A stretch of DNA of 64,000 bases. Origin: an uncultured Alphaproteobacteria bacterium (lineage in GTDB: Bacteria > Pseudomonadota > Alphaproteobacteria > Methylaequorales > Methylaequoraceae). Shown here piece after piece: positions 53,879 through 64,000 of this stretch (position 1 is its first letter; each line of letters opens with the position of its first letter). Both the position numbers and the translations under genes were made by a program. Below the pieces are notes generated by a model. It did no database searches. It was not told the DNA's origin and saw nothing but the letters and a program-made list of their open reading frames with translations. The DNA is taken from the NCBI GenBank assembly GCA_902618535.1, contig CACNAV010000007.1, forward strand, positions 1-64,000, given 5' to 3'.

Positions 53879-54567
53879 TGAAGTTGAATAAGAAGCAGAA
53901 AGAAATTAAAAAGGAATTAGACGAAACTAGTATTTTTAAACTTAGCGAGGCGCTTCCAATTGCAAAGAAGTTTTCATCAAAAAAATTTGATGAATCAGTA
54001 GATGTCTCAGTTGTTTTGGGTATTGATGCGAAGAAGTCTGATCAACAAATCCGAGGTGTTACAAGTCTTCCTAAAATGCCTGAAAAAAAAGTTAAGATTG
54101 CAGTATTTGCTGAAGGAAAAGATGCTGATGATGCTAAAAAGGCCGGTGCGGAAATTATTGGTAGCGACGATTTGATCGAAAAGATTAAAGGTGGAGAAAT
54201 TAATTTTGACAAATGCATCTCTACTCCTCAGATGATGGTTAAAGTTAGTGCATTAGGTCAAATTTTAGGACCTAAGGGTCTTATGCCTAATCCTAAGTTA
54301 GGAACAGTTTCAAGTGATGTTGCGGATGCTATAAAAAAAGTTAAAGCTGGTCAAATTGAATATAAAACTGATAAAGCTGGAATTGTTCACGCTAGTGTAG
54401 GTAAAGTTAGCTTTTCTGACGATGACTTAATTAAAAATACCAATTTCCTAATAAATGAAATAAAGAACAAAAAACCTGAATCTTCCAAGGGTATTTATTT
54501 GAAAAAAATTTTTATTAACACAACTATGGGTCCAGGCTTGCAAGTTGATCCAAGTAGTGCTATGTAA
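53878..54567 (+). CDS. rplA: 50S ribosomal protein L1
   Basis: L1-stalk protein and, in many bacteria, translational repressor of the L11-L1 mRNA. Conserved segments: KFDESVDVSVVLGIDAKKSD, RGVTSLP, LGQILGPKGLMPNPKLGTV and GKVSFSDDDLIKN. Length 229 residues. Confidence 0.99.
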   Translation: MKLNKKQKEIKKELDETSIFKLSEALPIAKKFSSKKFDESVDVSVVLGIDAKKSDQQIRGVTSLPKMPEKKVKIAVFAEGKDADDAKKAGAEIIGSDDLIEKIKGGEINFDKCISTPQMMVKVSALGQILGPKGLMPNPKLGTVSSDVADAIKKVKAGQIEYKTDKAGIVHASVGKVSFSDDDLIKNTNFLINEIKNKKPESSKGIYLKKIFINTTMGPGLQVDPSSAM

Positions 54568-54581
54568 TATAAAATTATTTT

Positions 54582-54656
54582 AATCTGTCCTAGACTTCAG
54601 ATGGCGTAGCCTTAATTTCTGAATAGATGGTTATCTTTGATTTACTCAGACAGATT
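54582..54656 (+). ncRNA. Ribosomal protein L10 leader-like structured RNA
   Basis: The 100-base gap between rplA and rplJ can fold with a closing stem of eight pairs (AATCTGTC at 54582-54589 with GACAGATT at 54649-54656). The inside contains smaller stems including TTCAGATGG and TTCTGAAT segments. Position and size match the L10 leader to which L10(L12)4 binds for autoregulation. Assigned by position and pairing, not by a covariance search. Confidence 0.55.
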
Positions 54657-54667
54657 TGGAGATTACT

Positions 54668-55174
54668 GTGCAAAAAGCTGAAAAACAAGAATTTGTAAAA
54701 AATTTTAATGAGACTCTTAAAAACAAGGACTTTCTTGTAGTTGCCCATTATAAGGGTCTAACTGTTTCAGATATCTCATCTTTAAGACAAAAAATTAAAT
54801 CAGCCAATTCAATTTTCAGAGTTTCTAAAAATACTCTTGCAAAAAGGGCCTTAAAGGACACAAGCTTTGAGGTTTTAGATAAACTTTTTGTCGGTCCAAC
54901 TTCAGTTGCTTACTCTGATGATCCGGTTTCCACATCAAAGGCAATGGTTGATTTTGCCAAAGAAAATGAAAACTTAAAAATCCTCGGTGGAGCAATGAGC
55001 GGTAAAGAATTAAATATAGACGAGATTAAAAAACTTGCTTCTCTTCCAAGTATGGAAAATCTTAGAGCAAAGATTATTGGTCTTTTGTCAGCCTCTCAAA
55101 GAAGTTTAATGGGTGCTCTGCAAGCTAACCAATCCAATTTAATAAGATTAGTTATAAATAACAATAAATCATAA
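54668..55174 (+). CDS. rplJ: 50S ribosomal protein L10
   Basis: Base of the L7/L12 stalk. I use the GTG at 54668, seven bases after a GGAG ribosome site, over the TTG at 54656 inside the leader stem. The protein has [43 protein letters not shown] and a C-terminal helix for L12 dimers ([17 protein letters not shown]). Length 168 residues. Confidence 0.97.
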   Translation: MQKAEKQEFVKNFNETLKNKDFLVVAHYKGLTVSDISSLRQKIKSANSIFRVSKNTLAKRALKDTSFEVLDKLFVGPTSVAYSDDPVSTSKAMVDFAKENENLKILGGAMSGKELNIDEIKKLASLPSMENLRAKIIGLLSASQRSLMGALQANQSNLIRLVINNNKS

Positions 55175-55188
55175 TCAAGGAGAAAAAA

Positions 55189-55572
55189 ATGGCAGACTTA
55201 CAAAAAATTGCTGATGACTTATCGGGCTTAACAGTTCTGGAAGCATCTGAATTAACAAAAATATTAGAGGAAAAATGGGGAGTATCTGCTGCTGCACCAG
55301 TAGCAGTAGCAGCAGCTCCTGGTGGTCAGCCTGCCGGTGATGCCGCGGCTTCTGAAGAACAAACAGAGTTTGAAATTCATTTAGCAGCCGCAGGTGATAA
55401 AAAAATAAACGTCATTAAAGAGGTGAGAACTATAACAGGCTTAGGTTTGAAAGAAGCAAAAGATTTAGTTGAGGGAGCACCTAGTAAGCTTAAAGATGGA
55501 GTTAGTAAGGAAGATGCTGAAAAGTTCAAGAAACAGTTAGAAGAAGCTGGAGCAACTGTTGAACTGAAGTAA
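55189..55572 (+). CDS. rplL: 50S ribosomal protein L7/L12
   Basis: Stalk protein that recruits translation factors. N-terminal dimer domain ([20 protein letters not shown]), Ala-rich hinge, and C-terminal domain with [20 protein letters not shown] and [15 protein letters not shown]. The AAGGAGAAAAAAATG start context is strong, as expected for the most abundant ribosomal protein. Length 127 residues. Confidence 0.99.
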   Translation: MADLQKIADDLSGLTVLEASELTKILEEKWGVSAAAPVAVAAAPGGQPAGDAAASEEQTEFEIHLAAAGDKKINVIKEVRTITGLGLKEAKDLVEGAPSKLKDGVSKEDAEKFKKQLEEAGATVELK

Positions 55573-55581
55573 GCATTAACT

Positions 55582-58500
55582 ATGACAAAATCATTTACAC
55601 TCAAACATAACATAAGAAAAAGTTTTGGCAAAATTCCAGAACTGGTCAATATGCCAAATCTTTTAGAGATTCAGAAGAACTCTTATGACCTTTTTCTTCA
55701 GAAGGATGTGAAACCAGAAGATAGAGAAGATATTGGTTTACAGGCTGTTTTTAACAAAGTTTTTCCCATTACAGATTTTTCAGGTATAGCCGAATTAAGA
55801 TTCGTAAAATATGATCTTGAAGAACCAAGGTATGATGTTGAAGAATGCATTCAAAGAGGGGGGACTTTTGGCTCACTCTTGAGGGTAACTCTCAACTTAA
55901 TTATTAGAGAAGTTGATGAAGAAACAGGTATTTCCTCTGTAAAAGATATTAAAGAACAAGACGTTTATTTAGGTGATATGCCATTAATGACTTCCAAAGG
56001 GACATTTGTTTTTAATGGTACTACACGAGCCGTGGTTTCTCAAATGCATAGATCACCTGGAGTTTTCTTTGATCATGATAAGGGGAAAAGTCACAGCACA
56101 GGTAAATTTTTATTTGCTTCTAGGCTGATTCCTTACAATGGCTCGTGGATAGATTTCGAATTCGATGGTAAAGATTTAATTTATGTAAGAATTGACAAAA
56201 GAAGAAAGCTTTTAGCTTCATCTCTTCTACTAGCACTTGATGATGAGAAATCTGCTAAATATAGAAGTGAATGCATAAAGAATGGAAAAGAGATTGATTA
56301 CACAAAAATTAATGGATTAAGCCAAGAAAAATTATTTTCATATTTTTACGAAAAAACACAATTAACTAAGAAAGATAAAGGATGGGAATTTGAATATTTT
56401 GAAAAAGATTTTATAGGTAATAAGTTGGACTTTGATTTAATTAATTCAGTAAATGGAAAAGTTTACGCGAAAAAAGGTGAAAAGTTTAATGCTTTGGTTT
56501 CTAAAAGCTTAAAATCAGATTCTGTTAAAAAATTATATATTGATGATGAAAACCTGATTGGTTCTTTTTTATCTAATGAAATATTTGATGAAAAAACAGG
56601 AATAATTTATTTTGAGTCGGGCGATGAAATAACCGAGAACACTTTTAAATACCTGGAGGAAAATGATATAAAAACTCTTGAGATTTTAAAAATTAATTCA
56701 AACAGTCTAGGATCCTATATTAGAGATACATTCAACGCTGATAAAAATAAAAATCGAAACGATGCAGTCACAGAAATTTACAAGATCTTAAGACCTGGTG
56801 AACCACCAACTTTGGAAGCTGCAGATAAATTATTTAAAAGTTTATTCTTTGACAGAGAAAGGTATGATCTCTCTTTAGTAGGTCGGTTGAAGCTTAATAC
56901 TAGATTAAAACTTGATGCTGACAGTCAGAAAAGAGTACTTGAAAATAATGATATAATTCAAATTGTTAAATATCTTGCGGGCTTAAAAGATGGATTTGGA
57001 CATATAGATGATATTGATCATTTAGGGAACAGAAGAGTTAGGTCTGTAGGTGAGTTGTTAGAAAATCAATATACTCTTGGTGTTATAAGAATGGAAAGAG
57101 CTATAAAAGAGAGAATGACTAACGCTCCTGATATTGAAACCGTGATGCCAAATGATCTAGTAAACCCCAAGCCAGCTTCAGCTTCTATAAGAGAGTTTTT
57201 TGGACAAAGTCAATTGTCTCAGTTTATGGATCAAACCAACCCATTATCAGAGATAACTCACAAAAGACGGTTATCTGCGCTTGGCCCTGGTGGTCTTTCT
57301 AGAGAGAGAGCTGGGTTTGAGGTAAGAGATGTTCATCCCTCACATTATGGAAGAATATGTCCAATTGAGACTCCTGAGGGTCCTAATATTGGTTTAATAA
57401 ATTCTTTGGCAACCTATTCAAAAGTAAATTCATATGGTTTTATTGAAACCCCTTACAGAAAGGTTGATAATGCAAAAGTTTCTTCAGAAATTGTCTATCT
57501 TTCTGCAATGGAGGAAGAGAATTATACAATAGCTCAAGCTAACGAACCGCTCAAAGGTAACGGTTCATTTGAAAGGTCATTAGTTTCGTGTAGAAAAAGT
57601 GGAGACTTTTTAATGGTTGATCCTAAAGAAGTAGACTATATGGATGTTTCACCAAAGCAGTTAGTTTCTGTTGCTGCAGCACTAATTCCATTTTTAGAAA
57701 ATGATGATGCGAATAGAGCTTTAATGGGTTCTAATATGATGCGCCAAGCTGTTCCACTTTTAAAAAGTCAGTCACCTTATGTTGGTACCGGAATGGAGTC
57801 AGTAGTTGCTAGGGATTCAGGTGTTGTTTTAGTTGCAAAACGGTCTGGTTATGTAAATCAAGTTGATGCCTCAAGGATTGTTATAAGTGCCGTTAAGAAA
57901 AGTGATAATGACACCGGTGTTGATATATATAGATTGAGTAAGTTCCAAAGATCAAATCAGGATACATGCATAAATCAGTCTCCTCTTGTAAGAATTGGTG
58001 ATTATGTTGAAAAGGGTGATATTATAGCAGATGGACCAGCCTCAAAAATTGGAGAATTAGCATTAGGAAGAAATGTTACTGTGGCTTTTATGCCGTGGAA
58101 TGGCTATAATTACGAAGATTCTATCTTAATTTCTGAAAAGCTAGTTGTTAATGACGTATTTACATCCATTCATATTCAAGAATTTGAAGTTTTGGCAAGA
58201 GATACAAAACTTGGTCAGGAAGAAATAACAAGAGACATTCCTAATGTCGGAGAGGAATCATTAGTAAATTTAGATGAGGCAGGAATAGTGCATATTGGTG
58301 CTAAGGTAAATCCTGGTGATATTCTTGTTGGAAAAGTTACTCCTAAAGGAGAGTCTCCAATGACTCCAGAGGAAAAACTACTGAGAGCAATTTTTGGAGA
58401 AAAAGCTGCAGACGTAAAAGATACTTCACTAAGATTACCTCCTGGAGTATCAGGAACAATTGTTGAGGTAAGAGTTTTTTCTAGAAGAGGAGTTGATAAA

Positions 58501-59757
58501 GATGAAAGATCTTTATCAAATGAAAGAATGCATATTGAACAATTGCACACTGACATGGAAGATGAAAGATTTATTCTTGAAAGTAGTTTTACAGATAGTT
58601 TAAAAAAACTTTTACTAAATCAAACACATTTAAGCGGTGTTTCAAATCTTTCAAAAAATACAAAAATTACTGAGGCCTCACTAAATGAGCTATCATTAAA
58701 AAACCTTAAAGAAATTTCTGTTAAAGAAGATGCAGTAATGAAAAAAATCGAGCTTTTAAATGAAGCCTTTGAAAAAAGTCTTGATTTACTCAATAAAACT
58801 TTTCAATCAAAAGTTGATAAAGTTCAGTCAGGCGACGAACTTCTGCCAGGTGTTATGAAACTTGTGAAAGTTTTTGTAGCCGTCAAACGGCAACTAGCAC
58901 CAGGGGACAAAATGGCTGGTCGACACGGTAATAAAGGAGTTATTTCAAGAATCATTCCTGTTGAGGATATGCCTTACATGGAAGATGGTACCCCAGTTGA
59001 TATAGTTTTAAACCCCTTAGGGGTTCCATCAAGGATGAATGTTGGGCAAATTTTAGAAACACATCTAGGTGCAGTGTCTGTCGATCTTGGCAAAAAATTT
59101 TATGAAATAGCAATCAATCTTAAAAACAATAAAAGTTCAATTGATGAACTTAAAAATCTCTTTAAAAAAGTTTACGGAGATAACATTTATAAAGAAAGAT
59201 TTGATAAATTGAAAGCTGATGAATTGATTAAAAGAGCGATTAATTTAAAAGATGGTGTTCCTTTCGCGACTCCTGTTTTTGATGGAGCTAAGGAGTTAGA
59301 CATTAATAACTTTTTCAAAGTAGCCGGAAGTGATACCAGTGGACAGCAAAACCTGATTGATGGTAGGACAGGTAATCACTTTGACAGAAAAATTACAGTC
59401 GGACAAATTTACATGCTTAAGCTCAATCACTTGGTTGATGATAAAATTCATGCGAGGTCAATTGGACCTTACAGTCTCGTTACCCAACAACCACTGGGTG
59501 GAAAAGCTCAATTTGGAGGACAAAGATTTGGTGAAATGGAGGTTTGGGCGCTCGAGGCGTATGGAGCATCTTATACACTTCAGGAAATGTTAACTGTTAA
59601 GTCAGATGATGTATCAGGGCGGACAAAGGCTTATGAAACAATTGTTAGAGGAGATGATAATATTGAATCGGGTATACCCGAATCTTTCAATGTTTTGATT
59701 ATGGAACTTAAATCTCTTGGGCTTAATGTTGAGTTGTTAGAAAATAGTGTTAGCTAG
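55582..59757 (+). CDS. rpoB: DNA-directed RNA polymerase beta subunit
   Basis: Catalytic subunit of RNA polymerase, 1391 residues. Conserved regions: [19 protein letters not shown], the rifampicin pocket [20 protein letters not shown] and [65 protein letters not shown] and [18 protein letters not shown]. The rifampicin region carries the usual sensitive-type residues. It begins nine bases after rplL. Confidence 0.99.
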   Translation: MTKSFTLKHNIRKSFGKIPELVNMPNLLEIQKNSYDLFLQKDVKPEDREDIGLQAVFNKVFPITDFSGIAELRFVKYDLEEPRYDVEECIQRGGTFGSLLRVTLNLIIREVDEETGISSVKDIKEQDVYLGDMPLMTSKGTFVFNGTTRAVVSQMHRSPGVFFDHDKGKSHSTGKFLFASRLIPYNGSWIDFEFDGKDLIYVRIDKRRKLLASSLLLALDDEKSAKYRSECIKNGKEIDYTKINGLSQEKLFSYFYEKTQLTKKDKGWEFEYFEKDFIGNKLDFDLINSVNGKVYAKKGEKFNALVSKSLKSDSVKKLYIDDENLIGSFLSNEIFDEKTGIIYFESGDEITENTFKYLEENDIKTLEILKINSNSLGSYIRDTFNADKNKNRNDAVTEIYKILRPGEPPTLEAADKLFKSLFFDRERYDLSLVGRLKLNTRLKLDADSQKRVLENNDIIQIVKYLAGLKDGFGHIDDIDHLGNRRVRSVGELLENQYTLGVIRMERAIKERMTNAPDIETVMPNDLVNPKPASASIREFFGQSQLSQFMDQTNPLSEITHKRRLSALGPGGLSRERAGFEVRDVHPSHYGRICPIETPEGPNIGLINSLATYSKVNSYGFIETPYRKVDNAKVSSEIVYLSAMEEENYTIAQANEPLKGNGSFERSLVSCRKSGDFLMVDPKEVDYMDVSPKQLVSVAAALIPFLENDDANRALMGSNMMRQAVPLLKSQSPYVGTGMESVVARDSGVVLVAKRSGYVNQVDASRIVISAVKKSDNDTGVDIYRLSKFQRSNQDTCINQSPLVRIGDYVEKGDIIADGPASKIGELALGRNVTVAFMPWNGYNYEDSILISEKLVVNDVFTSIHIQEFEVLARDTKLGQEEITRDIPNVGEESLVNLDEAGIVHIGAKVNPGDILVGKVTPKGESPMTPEEKLLRAIFGEKAADVKDTSLRLPPGVSGTIVEVRVFSRRGVDKDERSLSNERMHIEQLHTDMEDERFILESSFTDSLKKLLLNQTHLSGVSNLSKNTKITEASLNELSLKNLKEISVKEDAVMKKIELLNEAFEKSLDLLNKTFQSKVDKVQSGDELLPGVMKLVKVFVAVKRQLAPGDKMAGRHGNKGVISRIIPVEDMPYMEDGTPVDIVLNPLGVPSRMNVGQILETHLGAVSVDLGKKFYEIAINLKNNKSSIDELKNLFKKVYGDNIYKERFDKLKADELIKRAINLKDGVPFATPVFDGAKELDINNFFKVAGSDTSGQQNLIDGRTGNHFDRKITVGQIYMLKLNHLVDDKIHARSIGPYSLVTQQPLGGKAQFGGQRFGEMEVWALEAYGASYTLQEMLTVKSDDVSGRTKAYETIVRGDDNIESGIPESFNVLIMELKSLGLNVELLENSVS

Positions 59758-59768
59758 GAATTTAAAAA

Positions 59769-62700
59769 ATGAATGAAATAATTAAATTAATTGAAAAACC
59801 AGGGTCGGTAGATTTTAATCAAATTAAAATTTCGATAGCAAGTCCTGACGAAGTTACATCGTGGTCTCATGGAGAGATTAAGAAACCAGAAACAATAAAC
59901 TATAGAACATTTAAACCGGAGAGAAGCGGTTTATTTTGTGCAAGAATATTTGGTCCTATAAAGGACTATGAATGCGTTTGTGGTAAATACAAAAGAATGA
60001 AATTTAAAGGAATTATTTGTGAAAAATGTGGTGTTGAAGTCACATTATCTAAAGTTAGAAGAGAGAGAATGGGACACATTCCTCTAGCTGCGCCAGTTGC
60101 ACACATATGGTTTTTAAAATCTCTTCCAAGCAGAATTGGACTTTTGCTTGACCTCGCCTTAAAAGATTTAGAAAAGGTTCTTTATTTTGAGAGCTTTATT
60201 GTTACTGAGCCGGGAATGGTTAAGTCACTAAATAAATATCAAATTCTTTCTGACGATGAAAATACCGAACTAAAACAAGAATATGGAGATAGCTTTCAAA
60301 GTATGATTGGAGCTGAAGCAATTCAAAAGCTTTTATCTGAGGTTGACCTTATTGCTGAGCAAAAAAAGGTTAGGGAAGATTTAGAATCTACTAACTCAGA
60401 AACTAAAATCAAAAAACTTGTTAAAAGATTAAAACTCGTTGAGGCATTTATTTCTTCAAAACTGAAACCTGAGTGGATGATTCTTAATGTTATCCCAGTT
60501 ATTCCGCCTGAGCTAAGACCTCTTGTTCCGCTTGATGGAGGACGCTTCGCAACTTCAGACTTAAACGACCTTTACAGAAGAGTTATAAATAGAAATAATA
60601 GACTTCAGAGACTTCTAACTCTTAAAGCTCCAGACATAATTGTAAGAAACGAAAAAAGAATGCTTCAGGAAGCCTGCGATGCTCTTTTTGACAATGGTAG
60701 AAGAGGAAGGGTTATAACCGGAACTAATAAAAGGCCACTAAAGTCATTGTCGGATATGCTTAAAGGTAAGCAGGGAAGATTTAGACAAAATCTTTTAGGT
60801 AAAAGAGTCGATTATTCTGGGAGATCGGTAATTGTTGTTGGACCTGAATTAAAACTTCATCAATGTGGGATTCCAAAAAAAATGGCTATTGAATTATTCA
60901 AGCCTTTTATTTATTCAAAGTTAGAAAAATACAATTTAGCGGCAACTATTAAAGCTGCAAAAAAAATGGTTGAAAGGGAGAGACCAGAAGTTTGGGATAT
61001 TTTAGCGGAGGTGATAAGAGAACATCCAGTTTTACTAAATAGAGCTCCAACTCTTCATAGGTTAGGTATTCAAGCATTTGAACCAATTTTGATTGAAGGA
61101 AAAGCCATTCAACTACATCCTCTTGTCTGCACTGCCTTTAATGCAGATTTTGATGGAGATCAGATGGCAGTTCATGTTCCGTTATCTCTTGAATCTCAGT
61201 TGGAGGCAAGAGTTTTAATGATGTCTACTAACAATATACTCTCGCCAGCGAACGGTAAGCCAATTATAGTTCCGTCTCAGGATATGATTTTAGGTCTTTA
61301 TTACCTTAGCCTAGTCAGTCATGAGGGCAAGGGAGATAGTATGATTTTTTCAAGTATTGATGAATTGACCATGGCTTTGGATCAAGGTGTAGTGTCACTT
61401 CACACAAAAATAAAATGTAGGTATCGAACATTAGATGAAAACTTTCAACCAATCACATTAACAGTTTCAACAACACCTGGTAGAATGATGATAAGTGAAA
61501 TTCTACCAAAACATCCAAAAGTTAGTTTTGATTTGATTAACAGGGTGCTTACTAAAAAAGAAATAAGTAATACCATTGATGTTGTTTACAGGCACTGTGG
61601 GCAGAAAAAAACTGTAATATTCGCTGATAAACTTATGGAAATTGGTTTTAGAGAAGCATGTAAAGCTGGAATTTCTTTTGGTAAGGATGATCTTTTGATT
61701 CCTAGCAATAAAAATGATTTGTTACTTGAGACAGAAAAAAAAGTTAAACTTTACGAAAAACAGTATTCAGAAGGTCTTATCACAAGAGGTGAGAAATATA
61801 ATAAAGTTGTTGATGCCTGGGCCAAATGTTCGGATAGAGTTGCAGAAGAAATGACAAAAATCATGGTTCCACAGACAACAGACAATGTAGATAAATTTAA
61901 CAGTGTTTTTATGATGGCAGATTCAGGCGCTAGAGGTTCTGCTGCACAATTGAAACAATTATCTGGAATGAGAGGTTTGATGGCTAAACCATCTGGGGAA
62001 ATTATTGAAACACCTATTGTTTCAAATTTCAAAGAAGGATTAAGTGTTCTAGAATATTTTAATTCTAGTCACGGAGCGAGGAAGGGACTTGCTGATACAG
62101 CCCTAAAAACAGCTAATTCTGGATATTTAACAAGAAGATTAGTTGATGTTGCTCAAGACTCTATAATTACAATAGATGACTGTTTTACAACCCAATATAT
62201 CACACTAGAAGAATTAGTTGAGGATGGAGAAGTTATTGAAACTTTGGGGGAGAAATGTCTAGGAAGAACTTTAGCTGAAGATATAATAGATAAAAAGTCA
62301 AACAATGTTATTGCAAAAACTGGCGATATTGTATCTGAGGAGCATCTTTCACTTATTAATTCTGCAGGTTTAATTAGTGTAAGAGTTAGATCTGTTTTGA
62401 CTTGTGAAGCTGAATTTGGTGTGTGTGCAAAGTGCTATGGAAGAGACTTAGCTAGAGGAACTCCTGTTAATGTTGGTGAAGCTGTTGGAGTTATTGCTGC
62501 TCAATCAATTGGTGAGCCAGGAACTCAACTGACCATGAGGACTTTTCATATTGGTGGTGCTGCTCAAAAGGGAACTGAAATTTCCAATATTGAATCTAAA
62601 TACGATGGAATAGTAAAATACACAAATATAATTTCTGCAAAAGATAGCTCTGGTAATTTAATTAACATGTCAAGAAATAGTAGTTTGTCAGTATTAGATG

Positions 62701-63908
62701 AACAAAATAAAGAAAGAGCAAAGCATAGACTTCCTTTTGGTTGTAAACTTAAGTTTGAAAATAACAAAAAAATAAATGCTTCTGATGTTTTAGCTGAATG
62801 GGATCCTTTTACTTTACCTATTGTAGCTCAAACAGATGGACATATAGTTTTTCAAGATCTTGAAGAAGGAGTTACCACACGGCAAATTGTTGATGATTCA
62901 ACAGGTCTATCTAGCAATATAGTAATTGATTGGAAACAACAAGCCAAAAATCAACATCTTGTTCCTAGAGTAGAAATCCATGATAAAAAGAGTGATGGAA
63001 AGGTTTTAGTACTTGAAAATGGAAGCTTAGCATCATACGAACTTACTACTGATTCTATCATTCTTGTCACTGATAAAATGAAGATTAAAGAGGGCGATTA
63101 TATTGCAAAAATTCCAAAAGAGTCTTCAAAAACCAAAGATATTACTGGTGGTTTGCCGAGAGTAGCAGAACTTTTTGAAGCTAGAAAGCCAAAAGATCAT
63201 GCAATTATTGCCGAGGTTTCAGGAAAAATTAAGTTTGGTAAAGATTATAAAATGAAAAGAAAAATAGAAATTGTCCCTGAAAATTCAGAAATTGAACCGG
63301 TAGAGTACGTCATATCTAAATCAAAACATTTGACAGTTCAAGAAGGCGACTATGTTGAAATTGGGGATGTTTTAGTGGACGGGACCTCGGTGCCGCATGA
63401 CATTTTAAGAATAAAGGGTGTTGAAGCTTTGGCAAGTTATTTAATTAAAGAAGTTCAAGACGTATACAGACTTCAAGGTGTGAAAATAAATGATAAGCAC
63501 ATAGAAGTTATTGTGAGACAGATGATGCAGAAGGTTGAAATAACAGATCCAGGTCAAACAACTTTTCTGACTGGAGAGCAAGTAAGCAAAAAAGAATTCA
63601 CTGAAGTTAACTCTAACGCATCTGCTGAAGGATTAAAATTGGCCAAAGGTCATCAGATTCTTTTAGGTATTACAAAAGCATCTCTTCAAACTGACAGCTT
63701 TGTTTCTGCAGCATCATTCCAGGAAACTACGAGAGTTTTAACTGAAGCAGCTGTTTCTGGTAAAGTTGACAATCTTCAAGGTCTGAAGGAAAATGTAATT
63801 GTTGGCAGACTTGTCCCTTGTGGGACCGGTTCTTTCATGTCACAAGTTAAACTTGAGGCCAAAAAAAAAGACAGAGAACTTCTTAGCAAAGCTACGGTAA
63901 AAGATTAA
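59769..63908 (+). CDS. rpoC: DNA-directed RNA polymerase beta' subunit
   Basis: Catalytic subunit with the Mg site, 1379 residues. N-terminal zinc site [38 protein letters not shown], the active centre [18 protein letters not shown], bridge/trigger region [20 protein letters not shown] and [20 protein letters not shown], second zinc site [16 protein letters not shown], and [20 protein letters not shown]. It closes the operon; a T11 tract follows but no strong hairpin. Confidence 0.99.
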   Translation: MNEIIKLIEKPGSVDFNQIKISIASPDEVTSWSHGEIKKPETINYRTFKPERSGLFCARIFGPIKDYECVCGKYKRMKFKGIICEKCGVEVTLSKVRRERMGHIPLAAPVAHIWFLKSLPSRIGLLLDLALKDLEKVLYFESFIVTEPGMVKSLNKYQILSDDENTELKQEYGDSFQSMIGAEAIQKLLSEVDLIAEQKKVREDLESTNSETKIKKLVKRLKLVEAFISSKLKPEWMILNVIPVIPPELRPLVPLDGGRFATSDLNDLYRRVINRNNRLQRLLTLKAPDIIVRNEKRMLQEACDALFDNGRRGRVITGTNKRPLKSLSDMLKGKQGRFRQNLLGKRVDYSGRSVIVVGPELKLHQCGIPKKMAIELFKPFIYSKLEKYNLAATIKAAKKMVERERPEVWDILAEVIREHPVLLNRAPTLHRLGIQAFEPILIEGKAIQLHPLVCTAFNADFDGDQMAVHVPLSLESQLEARVLMMSTNNILSPANGKPIIVPSQDMILGLYYLSLVSHEGKGDSMIFSSIDELTMALDQGVVSLHTKIKCRYRTLDENFQPITLTVSTTPGRMMISEILPKHPKVSFDLINRVLTKKEISNTIDVVYRHCGQKKTVIFADKLMEIGFREACKAGISFGKDDLLIPSNKNDLLLETEKKVKLYEKQYSEGLITRGEKYNKVVDAWAKCSDRVAEEMTKIMVPQTTDNVDKFNSVFMMADSGARGSAAQLKQLSGMRGLMAKPSGEIIETPIVSNFKEGLSVLEYFNSSHGARKGLADTALKTANSGYLTRRLVDVAQDSIITIDDCFTTQYITLEELVEDGEVIETLGEKCLGRTLAEDIIDKKSNNVIAKTGDIVSEEHLSLINSAGLISVRVRSVLTCEAEFGVCAKCYGRDLARGTPVNVGEAVGVIAAQSIGEPGTQLTMRTFHIGGAAQKGTEISNIESKYDGIVKYTNIISAKDSSGNLINMSRNSSLSVLDEQNKERAKHRLPFGCKLKFENNKKINASDVLAEWDPFTLPIVAQTDGHIVFQDLEEGVTTRQIVDDSTGLSSNIVIDWKQQAKNQHLVPRVEIHDKKSDGKVLVLENGSLASYELTTDSIILVTDKMKIKEGDYIAKIPKESSKTKDITGGLPRVAELFEARKPKDHAIIAEVSGKIKFGKDYKMKRKIEIVPENSEIEPVEYVISKSKHLTVQEGDYVEIGDVLVDGTSVPHDILRIKGVEALASYLIKEVQDVYRLQGVKINDKHIEVIVRQMMQKVEITDPGQTTFLTGEQVSKKEFTEVNSNASAEGLKLAKGHQILLGITKASLQTDSFVSAASFQETTRVLTEAAVSGKVDNLQGLKENVIVGRLVPCGTGSFMSQVKLEAKKKDRELLSKATVKD

Positions 63909-63937
63909 ATAAAAATATAAAATTTTTTTTTTCTTAG

Positions 63938-63965
63938 TTGACAGCTAATAAAGATATATTAGTAT
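63938..63965 (+). promoter_or_regulatory. Probable promoter of the operon after rpoC
   Basis: Perfect TTGACA (63938-63943), 16-base spacer and TAGTAT (63960-63965), preceded by a T-rich tract. The downstream gene lies outside the window; by usual order it would be rpsL. Confidence 0.5.
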
Positions 63966-63967
63966 GC

Positions 63968-63995
63968 ACCAATAATTGGTAGTGGTTTTAAACCA
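63968..63995 (+). repeat. Two adjacent short palindromes in the post-rpoC leader
   Basis: ACCAATAATTGGT (63968-63980) and TGGTTTTAAACCA (63983-63995), each with 6-base arms, lie just after the probable transcription start. They could be operators or leader hairpins for the next operon. Confidence 0.5.
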
Positions 63996-64000
63996 AACAC

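Noticed and set aside
1-64000. Mobile elements, prophage, toxin-antitoxin or defence systems
   Set aside because: I looked for transposase, integrase, restriction and toxin signatures and for terminal repeats around gene blocks, especially near the tRNA genes, and saw none; all neighbourhoods are core genome.

Overview
The window is an AT-rich (roughly 70% A+T by eye), very densely packed piece of a bacterial chromosome. Gene content and order point to a streamlined alphaproteobacterium, probably free-living and marine. The evidence is the folK-rpoZ-spoT-DUF2062-pdxJ-lepB-rnc-era-recO block, the bamE / cytochrome bc1 chaperone / rpmF-plsX-fabH-ihfA-merR-tRNA-Pro block, a Mg-type hemB, a bacterial Bpt transferase, a cobalamin-regulated TonB receptor, and the tRNA-Tyr/Gly/Trp-secE-nusG-rplKAJL-rpoBC block. 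The exact lineage cannot be fixed from the sequence alone; SAR11-like or AEGEAN-169/HIMB59-like groups are guesses. I see no transposase, integrase, phage gene, CRISPR array or defence island: this is core genome.

Layout. 1-930: 5' part of a lytic transglycosylase gene (minus strand), cut by the window edge and broken by a one-base frameshift in an A8 run. 1002-9676: plus-strand run dapA-smpB-folK-rpoZ-spoT-DUF2062-pdxJ-lepB-rnc-era-recO. 9663-16271: minus-strand run metY-hemB-sgaA-hydroxypyruvate reductase-glycerate kinase-bpt. 16339-31223: plus-strand run of biotin genes (bioF, a BioH-like esterase, bioC, bioD, bioA), an alanine/glycine symporter, rpiB, glyA, nrdR, riboflavin genes (ribD-ribE-ribBA-ribH), nusB, thiL and a proton-pumping pyrophosphatase. 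31227-42049: bamE on minus, then lipid, ribosomal, arginine and homoserine genes on plus, ending in a large methyltransferase fusion. 42046-52641: mixed strands with PPi-dependent phosphofructokinase, recJ, five-tRNA set members, tonB and its B12-riboswitch-controlled receptor, msrA, rlmB, arsC and cobB. 52713-63908: secE-nusG-rplKAJL-rpoBC. The final 92 bases carry a probable promoter and two small palindromes ahead of the next (str?) operon.

How the genes work together. A glycine/serine module stands out: glycine uptake (AgcS-type symporter), GlyA, serine-glyoxylate aminotransferase, hydroxypyruvate reductase and glycerate 2-kinase together carry glycine, glyoxylate and C1 units to 2-phosphoglycerate. 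A second theme is pyrophosphate bioenergetics: a K+-independent H+-PPase and a PPi-type phosphofructokinase lie about 11 kb apart. Cofactor synthesis (biotin without bioB here, riboflavin, PLP, thiamine-PP, folate, heme) is strongly represented, while B12 appears to be imported.

Genome streamlining is visible at the base level: convergent genes share stop codons (TTAA/TTAG), one divergent pair has overlapping start codons, many operon neighbours overlap by 4-50 bases, and several enzymes contain A11-A14 tracts in frame. I found no convincing undescribed multi-gene system. The most worthwhile leads are the frameshifted lytic transglycosylase, the RibBA with an eroded cyclohydrolase half, the helical-repeat/methyltransferase fusion, the CPBP protein with a substituted catalytic Glu, and the packed convergent gene ends.
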